DNA from: Deltaproteobacteria bacterium
Lineage (GTDB): Bacteria > Desulfobacterota > Desulfobacteria > Desulfobacterales > UBA11574
Length of the DNA: 9,526 nt
NCBI GenBank assembly: GCA_019313505.1
Contig: JAFDBA010000143.1
Location: forward strand, 1 to 9,526
Direction: 5' to 3'
Shown here: positions 1 to 4,447 of the stretch, piece after piece
How the letters are laid out: each line of letters starts with the position of its first letter
Numbering within the stretch: the first letter of the stretch is position 1
Notes under the pieces: model-generated
What the model was told of the DNA's origin: nothing
The model's database searches: none
What the model saw: the letters and a program-made list of their open reading frames with translations, nothing else
Position numbers and translations under genes: made by a program

Positions 1-233
1 CAAAGGTTGTAACTATCCTGCATCGCCAACCAACTTTCAGGAGAACGTCCCAGCCCTTTAGAAAGCCGCAAAGCCATTTCAGGACTTACGTTACTCTGAC
101 CTTTAATCAAGCGCAGAAAGGTAGATGGCGACACCTTGAGTCTTAAGGCAACGCTACGATAGCTTATGTTAAATGGCTTCAGATATACTTCCCGGATAAA
201 CTCACCGGGATGAGGTGGATTGTACATACCCAT
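1..233 (-). CDS. higA: HigA-family antitoxin (XRE-type HTH), 3' end outside window
   Basis: This is the DNA-binding antitoxin of a HigBA-type type II module; the family represses its own operon and neutralises the HigB/RelE-type ribonuclease. The first ~77 residues are visible, beginning MGMYNPPHPGEF. The 'HPGEFIRE' opening and the following helix-turn-helix (about residues 22-62, including 'SVALRLKVSPSTFLRLIKG' and 'SPEMALRLSKGLGRSPESW') are characteristic of HigA. The ATG at 233 is chosen because GAGG lies about 8 bases upstream and because the codon overlaps the stop of an upstream toxin-like reading frame (TAATG), the usual higB-higA arrangement. A second ATG two codons later is possible. 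The rest lies beyond base 1. The cognate toxin is represented only by a short degenerate remnant, so this antitoxin may be an orphan. Confidence 0.9.
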   Translation of the reverse strand, partial: MGMYNPPHPGEFIREVYLKPFNISYRSVALRLKVSPSTFLRLIKGQSNVSPEMALRLSKGLGRSPESWLAMQDSYNL

Positions 234-310
234 TAGTGATAATCCTCATAATCGACAACATATACGTTGCCATCTTGAAATTTAAAAACATACACAACAA
301 ATCATTTACT
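233..310 (-). pseudogene. C-terminal remnant of a HigB/RelE-like toxin
   Basis: A minus-strand frame ending in TAA at 233-235 encodes FKFQDGNVYVVDYEDYH immediately before the higA start. This is the pattern of a HigB C terminus (an F-x-F/W strand, a G-x-x-Y turn, and a terminal D-Y-H). Upstream, the frame is closed by TGA at 302-304. The neighbouring frame reads VNDLLCMF at about 287-309, which resembles the preceding toxin strand ('VNDxxRxxF'), suggesting a frameshift in the T-run near 284-288. Farther upstream no toxin-like sequence is recognisable. Normal HigB is about 90-100 residues, so the 5' part is missing. Toxin identity is inferred from the terminal motif and from the TAATG overlap with higA. 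Confidence 0.65.
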
Positions 311-415
311 GCAGTAAATACAAGGATATTATTAGTAAATTTTGAATAAAATACAAGGTAAATATGGGCATGTGTAAAAAGCGGGCCGTGAAAAGAGTCC
401 ATATCTGATCTTTAA

Positions 416-826
416 CTATTCGACCTTTTTTCTAAAAAAAACCACTTCATAAGTCTGTCCAATTGCGGCTTGATAGTAGAAACCAGCCATGGCGTCTTTT
501 TCCGGGTAATAGTAGAGCGTATAGGTCGATCCCGGATATCCTTTGTCCTGTAGTTTAATGAATAGCTTCACCAGTCCCTTCCAGAGAGAAACATTGGCTT
601 CCGCGATATTGATCTTACCGGGATTAAAATACTCCGCATCAACCGAACCGTCAGGGTTAACATCCCGGACACGAACAATATAACCACCGTCAGGCCGAAC
701 CCATTCACCGATAATTACCTTAAAATCAGGTTTTTCCGCTGCTGACGCTGTTTCTGCGTTCTGGGGAAAAAGCGCACATGCCAGGATGATTACTATGATG
801 CCTATTTTAAAATAATTTTTTTGCAT
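416..826 (-). CDS. Small exported hypothetical protein, 136 aa
   Basis: Function is not recognised. Residues 1-29 form an export signal: basic start (MQKNYFK), hydrophobic stretch at about 8-20, and an A-S-A site near residue 29. A cysteine at 17 sits in 'ILAC', so a lipoprotein is possible, although the -2 position is atypical for a lipobox. The mature part of ~107 residues is rich in Gly, Tyr and beta-formers: 'GEWVRPDGGYIVRV' at about 40, 'AEYFNPGKINIA' at about 64, 'YPGSTYTLYYYPEKD' at about 97, and 'GFYYQAAIGQTYEVVFFRK' near the end. This suggests a small beta-sandwich or barrel. I have the impression that similar short secreted proteins occur in other Desulfobacterota, but cannot check. 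The ATG at 826 is preceded by GAGAG at a workable distance. It stands alone between debris on both sides. Confidence 0.75.
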   Translation of the reverse strand: MQKNYFKIGIIVIILACALFPQNAETASAAEKPDFKVIIGEWVRPDGGYIVRVRDVNPDGSVDAEYFNPGKINIAEANVSLWKGLVKLFIKLQDKGYPGSTYTLYYYPEKDAMAGFYYQAAIGQTYEVVFFRKKVE

Positions 827-980
827 AATGTTTTCTCTCGGTTTTTTTGACAGTTACTCATTCTTACTTTTATTCTCAGTTAGTTTGGTCTAATTTCCTG
901 TTTATGATACTTAGGACTCGCGCAAAAATAACTTCACATTTTTACATCTCAGCTTCAGGCCGACCTGATACCTTTCTTCT

Positions 981-1165
981 TCATGGGGCCTGAAATCCAA
1001 AAAACATTGGTGTTAGAATGATTGTAATGATACCAACGATAATCGTGAGAGGCACGCCAACTCTTACATAATCCGTGAACTTATAACCGCCGGGACCGTA
1101 GACCATCAGGTTGGTCTGATAGCCCATGGGCGAAATAAAACTACATGAAGCCCCAACCATCACTG
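981..1165 (-). pseudogene. C-terminal fragment of an SLC13/DASS-type anion permease
   Basis: The minus-strand frame ending at the TGA at 981-983 encodes the last ~60 residues of a divalent-anion:sodium symporter-type permease. It has 'TVMVGASCSFISPMGYQTN' followed by 'LMVYGPGGYKFTDYVRVG' and a final hydrophobic helix (VPLTIIVGIITIILTPMFF). The 'P-x-G-Y/H-Q-T-N-x-x-V-x-G-P-G-G-Y' segment is the conserved C-terminal signature of the family, whose members are 400-600 residues. Everything upstream is missing: at about 1165/1166 the coding sequence runs into the direct repeat also found at 2275-2469, where the homology stops although the frame stays open to about 1208. It is therefore a truncated, non-functional relic. 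Confidence 0.8.
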
Positions 1166-1359
1166 TTTTTGATCCCTGGATAATAGAATTTGGGCAGGTT
1201 GACCACACTGCTGACAGAACTGTATGCCCTTGTATTGAAAGCTTTGGCGATTGGATACAGTATTCTTAACGATCTTGACATAGAGTGCTCAATTCAATTC
1301 TGCACCAAGAGTCAAGTGAAGGTTTTACCCCGAATCTGATATCGGGCAACTTCCCTGCC
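1166..1359. repeat. Left copy of a ~195-bp direct repeat flanking hicAB
   Basis: From TTTTTGATCCCTGGATAATA onward, this stretch matches 2275-2469 in the same orientation with about six substitutions and a one-base indel (roughly 96-97% by eye). It abuts the permease fragment on the left. On the right, at TTCCCTGCCG (1351-1360), it runs directly into a fragment of abiEii. No transposase and no terminal inverted repeat were seen. One frame in the right copy (from the ATG at 2321) encodes about 45 residues, but the start codon is lost in the left copy, so coding is doubtful. Confidence 0.9.
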
Positions 1360-1450
1360 GCAATAAAAATTCAATATCAAAACCATCACGAATCTCGCCT
1401 CTTTCCAATAAAGCGGCAATCTTGTTCTTCATCGTTTGTTCTAAGGTATG
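1351..1450 (-). pseudogene. Duplicated internal fragment of abiEii
   Basis: These 100 bases match 2719-2818, which lie inside the intact abiEii gene, with three substitutions. The piece corresponds to about residues 130-162 of AbiEii, including the conserved 'KNKIAALLERGEIRDGFD' motif, still readable on the minus strand. It has no start, no N-terminal nucleotidyltransferase motif and no C terminus. An in-frame TAG lies immediately upstream, so it cannot encode a toxin. It was probably brought here together with the adjacent repeat. Confidence 0.85.
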
Positions 1451-1496
1451 CTATTTCAATCATCTTTTCTGCCACTAAGACACTTAGTAAAAAGAT

Positions 1497-1524
1497 GAAC
1501 GTCGAACATCAAACATTAAACGAT
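1497..1524. repeat. Heptamer array (4 units) upstream of hicA
   Basis: Four consecutive 7-bp units, GAACGTC, GAACATC, AAACATT and AAACGAT, preceded by AAAAAGAT. The same unit and the same preceding bases recur at 9204-9238. The array ends 47 bases before the hicA ATG. The period of 7 with no spacers excludes a CRISPR. Function is unknown; binding sites for a regulator or a dispersed simple repeat are both possible. Confidence 0.65.
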
Positions 1525-1534
1525 TATTTTTTTC

Positions 1535-1562
1535 TTGATTTGGTGGCAAAAAGTGATATCAT
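1535..1562 (+). promoter_or_regulatory. Candidate hicAB promoter
   Basis: TTGATT (1535-1540), a 16-base spacer and TATCAT (1557-1562) form a plausible sigma-70 promoter just before hicA. The -10 overlaps the perfect palindrome TGATATCA (1554-1561), which could be an operator half for HicB autoregulation. Transcription would begin almost at the hicA ATG, giving a nearly leaderless message; this fits the absence of a Shine-Dalgarno sequence before hicA. Confidence 0.35.
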
Positions 1563-1571
1563 ACAATATGC

Positions 1572-1826
1572 ATGAACAGGAAACATCGAAAAACTCTGAA
1601 TACCGTCTTCGCTGACCCGGTTTCCGGCAATATTGAATGGCGGAAAATCGAAGCCTTGTTCAAGGCCGTGGGCTGCGAAATCATTGAAAGCAGTGGTTCC
1701 CGTATCACTATTTTGCATAAAGGCAGCAAAGCCACCTTCCACAGGCCGCATCCAGATAAAGAATCCTTGCGGTATCGGGTGATTGCTGCTCGTGATTTTC
1801 TCAAAACGATAGGAGTGACGCCATGA
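1572..1826 (+). CDS. hicA: HicA-family toxin (mRNA interferase)
   Basis: HicA toxins are small RNA-cleaving proteins with a double-stranded-RNA-binding-like fold that arrest translation until bound by HicB. This 84-residue protein has the expected size and features: 'IEWRKIEALFKAVGCEIIE' at about residues 21-39, the G-S-R strand turn at about 42-44, then 'ATFHRPHPDKES' at about 54-65 and a closing helix with 'ARDFLKTIGV'. Many HicA proteins have a catalytic His in a G-S-H context. Here that position is Arg, and the downstream 'HRPHP' is the conserved feature; I believe this is normal for this sub-branch. No good ribosome-binding site precedes the ATG. The stop overlaps the hicB start (ATGA), so the pair is translationally coupled. 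The module sits between direct repeats. Confidence 0.88.
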   Translation: MNRKHRKTLNTVFADPVSGNIEWRKIEALFKAVGCEIIESSGSRITILHKGSKATFHRPHPDKESLRYRVIAARDFLKTIGVTP

Positions 1827-2161
1827 AAAACGCCATGACTTACAAAAGCTATGTCGCCCGTGTTGAGTTTGACCCGGAAGACCGTATATTTTTTGGCCGC
1901 CTTGCAGGCATTCGCGACATTATCAGCTTTCACGGCGAGACAGTGAACGAACTGGAAACAGCTTTCAAAGAAGCTGTTGACCATTATCTTGACACTTGCA
2001 CCAAACTGGGAGAAAAACCGAACAAGCCATACTCCGGCAAGTTGACCCTGCGCATTTCGCCCAGTATTCATGCCGCAATTGCCACCGCAGCTGAGACCAG
2101 CGGCAAAAGCCTTAACAAATGGGTTGCTGATACCCTGGATCAAGTTATTCATGCTCAGTAA
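1823..2161 (+). CDS. hicB: HicB-family antitoxin with ribbon-helix-helix C terminus
   Basis: HicB neutralises HicA and represses the operon. The 112-residue protein has the two expected parts. The first is an N-terminal partial RNase-H-like domain (about 5-65: 'YVARVEFDPEDRIFFGRL', then 'GETVNELETAFKEAVDHYL'). The second is a C-terminal ribbon-helix-helix DNA-binding domain (about 72-108: 'KLTLRISPSIHAAIATAAET' followed by 'GKSLNKWVADTLDQV'). The ATG at 1823 is chosen because AGGAG lies 7 bases upstream and it gives the ATGA overlap with hicA; a second ATG four codons in is possible. The gene looks intact. No terminator is evident downstream before the second direct repeat. Confidence 0.9.
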   Translation: MKNAMTYKSYVARVEFDPEDRIFFGRLAGIRDIISFHGETVNELETAFKEAVDHYLDTCTKLGEKPNKPYSGKLTLRISPSIHAAIATAAETSGKSLNKWVADTLDQVIHAQ

Positions 2162-2530
2162 CTCCATAGAGCGTCCTGTGAGCGTCAATATGGGGTCAGC
2201 GTATGTAGGATTATCAAATCTTTGCTTGACCATCATTCAAATTACGACTTATCTGTTCAAATCATTTTCTAAGTTTTTTGATCCCTGGATAATAGCATTT
2301 GGGTCAGGTTGACCACACTGATGACAGAACTGTATGCCCTTGTATTGAAAGCTTTGGAGATTGGATACAGTATTCTTAACGATCTTGACATAGAGTGCTC
2401 AATTCAATTCTGCACCAAGAGTCAAGTGAAGGTTTTACCCCGAATCTGACATCGGGCGACTTCACTGCCTTAAAATTGGAGTTGAGCAGCTCCGATACGT
2501 GTGTGAACATGTTGTGGGGCGCTTGTAGCC
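2162..2530. other. Gene-free stretch between hicB and abiEii
   Basis: No gene is supported here. Bases 2162-2274 are unassigned sequence containing GGGGTCAG at about 2193. Bases 2275-2469 are the right copy of the direct repeat. Bases 2470-2530 carry a weak hairpin (GGAG 2478-2481 pairing with CTCC 2490-2493, followed on the minus strand by AATTTT) that could serve as a poor terminator for the leftward abiE operon. Confidence 0.6.
2275..2469. repeat. Right copy of the ~195-bp direct repeat flanking hicAB
   Basis: This copy matches 1166-1359 in direct orientation. It appears to be the parental arrangement, because the sequence beyond it continues without interruption to the intact abiEii gene. 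Recombination between the two copies would remove about 1.1 kb, including hicA and hicB. Confidence 0.9.
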
Positions 2531-3205
2531 TCACCCAATTGCACGACTAGGCGAGGAGAGCTTTTGTCTTAAAAAGTTAAATCTGTTCTCAATGTAATAT
2601 TTCCGGATATCGCCTTCCAAAACTGAACCGAGCTTAACTTTAAAGTCTTTTGCTTTGAATGCGTGTATTCTCTTTATCAATTTCGAAATTTCATTTTTTT
2701 TCAGTTCAGGCAAGGGAATTCCCTGCCGCAATAAAAATTCAATATCAAAGCCATCTCGAATCTCGCCTCTTTCCAATAAAGCGGCAATCTTGTTCTTCAT
2801 CATTTGTTCTAAGGTATGAGCCTTCAATGCGACTTGTTTTGTGCTGAATCTTGAATATGCAATCTTTTCTTGGAAATCCCAATCCTGTATTTCTTTTCTG
2901 ATTTCAATTTTGAGTCGTTTGGGGAAATGCGCTGAACGTATCTCGAACAACAGAGTAAAATGCTTTATTTGTGCATCGGTTACATCATACTCCTGCTTGA
3001 GAAAATGTTGAAATTTATCAAATAGTGCGTCTAATGGAATCCTTTTAATCCGCCAAAAATCCAGATCAACAGAGTAGCGTTTCAGCTCGTGGCATAGGCG
3101 GAGCATACTACCGCCGCCGAACACCAGAGGTTCTATGAGTCGTTCGTTTTTAAGCTTTTCCAAAACCTCTATTTCAAAGATTTCATGCTTCTCGAAAATA
3201 TTCAT
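2531..3205 (-). CDS. abiEii: AbiEii-type nucleotidyltransferase toxin
   Basis: AbiEii is the toxin of the AbiE type IV toxin-antitoxin and phage abortive-infection system, a DNA polymerase beta-like nucleotidyltransferase. The 224-residue protein shows the GG-S signature 'VFGGGSMLRL' at about 28-37, the carboxylate pair in 'YSVDLDF' (D47, D49), and a likely third acidic residue in 'LKIEIRKE' (E101 or nearby). It also has the family's 'KNKIAALLERGEIRDGFDI' block at about 137-155. The length is within but near the short end of the family. Its ATG at 3205 lies within the 3' end of abiEi, overlapping by 23 bases, so the two are co-translated. A 100-bp internal stretch is duplicated at 1351-1450. 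No disruption is seen. Confidence 0.88.
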   Translation of the reverse strand: MNIFEKHEIFEIEVLEKLKNERLIEPLVFGGGSMLRLCHELKRYSVDLDFWRIKRIPLDALFDKFQHFLKQEYDVTDAQIKHFTLLFEIRSAHFPKRLKIEIRKEIQDWDFQEKIAYSRFSTKQVALKAHTLEQMMKNKIAALLERGEIRDGFDIEFLLRQGIPLPELKKNEISKLIKRIHAFKAKDFKVKLGSVLEGDIRKYYIENRFNFLRQKLSSPSRAIG

Positions 3206-3776
3206 TTTTGTTTAGAAAGCTTTGTGTTTTCAATGGAAACAATCGGACCATATATTCAATTTTTTCCAGATTCAATTTGCTGAAATCAATGGATGGAATA
3301 TCAAGACTGTATCGTCCCAAAGACATCAAGTAAACGGCATCCAGAAAAGCTTTTTCAGGCGCGGCTATGAAGAAACCTCGTGTCCTTGAAAAGCCGGAAT
3401 ACAAATCAGTATTGATTTTTGTATAGTTAAAAAACGTCTGCTCTATCTCAACCTCTTTTGTCCGTTTAACGGCGACAGATTCGATAAAGTCTCGCTGAAC
3501 CTGTGTCGTTATTTCATAGTAATCAAGGGCGGTCATCATAGAGATGTAAGACGGCACCTGGATGATATTAGCGAGGAGAAATTCCTGCTCACGATCAATG
3601 CTTGTCCATTTTTCTTTGAGGACGTAAATATTTCTTTTCAGCCTGATCAAAAGTCCCTGTTTTATATAACGATTGGCAGTGACTTTCGCCGATTGTAACG
3701 TGATGCCAAGCACACGCGCAATATCCTCGTACCCAAAGTATAATTTTTCAATGTTTTGTAATTGAAGAAATCTCAT
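3183..3776 (-). CDS. abiEi: AbiEi-type antitoxin / transcriptional autoregulator
   Basis: AbiEi is the antitoxin of the AbiE pair; in characterised systems it carries an N-terminal winged helix-turn-helix that binds inverted repeats in its own promoter. This ~197-residue protein has such a domain at about residues 8-52 ('YEDIARVLGITLQSAKVTAN' then 'YIKQGLLIRLKRNIYVL'). An antitoxin body follows with 'SYISMMTALDYYEITTQV', 'FFNYTKINTDLYSGF' and 'IAAPEKAFLDAVYLMSLGR', the last being a hallmark of the AbiEi family. The ATG at 3776 is preferred over the TTG one codon upstream. Translation initiation is weakly marked. The start codon lies inside one arm of a perfect inverted repeat, and a strong promoter lies just upstream, which fits autorepression. 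Confidence 0.88.
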   Translation of the reverse strand: MRFLQLQNIEKLYFGYEDIARVLGITLQSAKVTANRYIKQGLLIRLKRNIYVLKEKWTSIDREQEFLLANIIQVPSYISMMTALDYYEITTQVQRDFIESVAVKRTKEVEIEQTFFNYTKINTDLYSGFSRTRGFFIAAPEKAFLDAVYLMSLGRYSLDIPSIDFSKLNLEKIEYMVRLFPLKTQSFLNKNEYFREA

Positions 3777-3820
3777 CAAATATACCAGGTTAATAAATAT
3801 GTTAATTAACTATATTTGAT
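3775..3820 (-). promoter_or_regulatory. Inverted-repeat operator of abiE
   Basis: A perfect 10-bp inverted repeat, ATCAAATATA (3775-3784) and TATATTTGAT (3811-3820), spans the abiEi start codon and the -10 box. Between the arms are a direct repeat of GTTAAT (3790-3795 and 3801-3806) and the palindrome GTTAATTAAC (3801-3810). Occupation by AbiEi would block the promoter directly, matching the known autoregulation of the family; assignment to AbiEi is inference. Confidence 0.65.
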
Positions 3821-3837
3821 GGGTGTGGTTTTGTCAA
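3809..3837 (-). promoter_or_regulatory. Sigma-70 promoter of abiEi-abiEii
   Basis: On the minus strand, TTGACA (3837-3832) is followed after exactly 17 bases by TATAGT (3814-3809). This is a consensus -35, optimal spacing and a -10 with five of six consensus bases. Transcription would start near 3802, about 25 bases before the abiEi ATG. Confidence 0.75.
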
Positions 3838-4098
3838 ATAATTTTTTGTAACCGTTCACGGATTCAGAGGTCCAGGGTTCAGAGTTAACCATGAACGCCT
3901 ACATTATAGAAAAGGGGCTTCAGAGGGTCGCGTCTACACTCTTGTCAAAAAGGCTTTCTTGCCGGATTGCGTTGAGTGAAAATTGACAAAATTCCTTAAC
4001 CCTGGCCAGACCGATCACCAATACTCTATACTTAAAAAGTCAGGTTTGGAATAATGCATGGGCCATCAATATATATGACGAGTCGCACCAGGGCGAGC

Positions 4099-4132
4099 TT
4101 TAGCTCACTTTAAACTTTAGTTCACTTCAAAC
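4099..4132. repeat. Tandem 17-bp repeat (2 units)
   Basis: TTTAGCTCACTTTAAAC (4099-4115) is followed immediately by TTTAGTTCACTTCAAAC (4116-4132), differing at two positions. It lies upstream of a terminator-like hairpin and about 320 bp before the amrB start. It may be a pair of regulator sites or simply duplicated spacer. Confidence 0.65.
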
Positions 4133-4170
4133 TCTTGCAGCGATTCTTCATACAGAGCCGAAGAACTCTG

Positions 4171-4195
4171 ACCTGGCCCAAAGGACCAGGTTTTT
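4171..4195 (+). terminator. Terminator-like hairpin
   Basis: ACCTGGCC pairs with GGACCAGGT (one bulged A) around a short CAAA loop and is followed by TTTTT at 4191-4195, the layout of a rho-independent terminator on the plus strand. No plus-strand gene ends just upstream, so it would terminate either an unseen short RNA from about 3890-4170 or nothing. Confidence 0.4.
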
Positions 4196-4237
4196 AACAA
4201 CCAAATAAAGGTGATGGATTTTGACACCTAATTTTGT

Positions 4238-4266
4238 TTGACAGCGTATAGTCCCTATTGTATTTT
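4238..4266 (+). promoter_or_regulatory. Candidate promoter of the amr operon
   Basis: TTGACA (4238-4243) with a 17-base spacer and TATTTT (4261-4266). Another TTGACA lies at 4221-4226 with TATAGT at 4247-4252, but 20 bases apart. It follows the hairpin at 4171-4195 and precedes the palindromic element, which would then lie in the 5' leader. Confidence 0.4.
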
Positions 4267-4277
4267 ACTAATATAGA

Positions 4278-4400
4278 TGGCGTCGTAAAAAGTCCCATCT
4301 ACTGCGTTGTAGTATTTTTACAGACACTCGGCATACTACATGTATAGCCTCATTCCTGCAAAAATACTACGCCTTGTATATGAACCTTTTTACGAGACTG
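4278..4400. repeat. Imperfect palindromic (MITE-like) element
   Basis: The stretch folds on itself over nearly its full length. TCGTAAAAAG (4283-4292) pairs with CTTTTTACGA (4386-4395), GTAGTATTTTT (4309-4319) pairs with AAAAATACTAC (4360-4370), and GGC (4330-4332) pairs with GCC (4347-4349) around TACATGTA at the centre. It has no coding capacity. I recall similar 'CGTCGTAAAAAG...CTTTTTACGAG' elements scattered in Desulfobacterota genomes, but cannot confirm by search. It lies 48 bases before the amrB ATG and, if transcribed, would form a long stem-loop. Confidence 0.75.
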
Positions 4401-4447
4401 ATAATATTGATTAATTGCTGACAATTTATAAAATAGCGGACCCTGAC

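Larger units (their letters stand above)
3838..4220. other. Intergenic debris with a decayed small reading frame
   Basis: No confident gene. Bases 3852-3895 contain iterated GGTTCA/GATTCA-like words (CGGATTCAGAGG, GGGTTCAGAG). A plus-strand frame from the ATG at 3891 runs to 4206 interrupted only by TGA (3984-3986) and TAG (4101-4103). Its middle section ends 'VWNNAWAINIYDESHQGEL', which reads like protein but matches no family I recognise. On the minus strand a competing 39-codon frame exists across 3928-4045. It may be a degraded gene or a dispersed repeat. Confidence 0.35.

Noticed and set aside
202..402. Minus-strand open frame of 66 codons before higA
   Set aside because: Its end reads through higA in another frame. 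Only the short HigB-like tail in the neighbouring frame is meaningful.
1285..1575. Plus-strand open frame of 96 codons across the repeat and the abiEii fragment
   Set aside because: It is antisense to the abiEii remnant and crosses a rearrangement junction, so it is not a gene.
1559..2236. Minus-strand open frame of 225 codons opposite hicAB
   Set aside because: hicA and hicB on the plus strand have clear family motifs and an ATGA overlap; the antisense frame has no family features.
1166..2469. Composite transposon around hicAB
   Set aside because: The repeats carry no transposase, no terminal inverted repeats and no target-site duplication that I can see, so only 'direct repeats' is supported.
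3777..3779. TTG as the abiEi start
   Set aside because: An ATG follows immediately at 3776 and is the more likely initiator.
3984..3986. In-frame TGA as a selenocysteine codon
   Set aside because: The surrounding frame has no known family, ends soon at a TAG, and shows no recognisable SECIS hairpin directly after the TGA.
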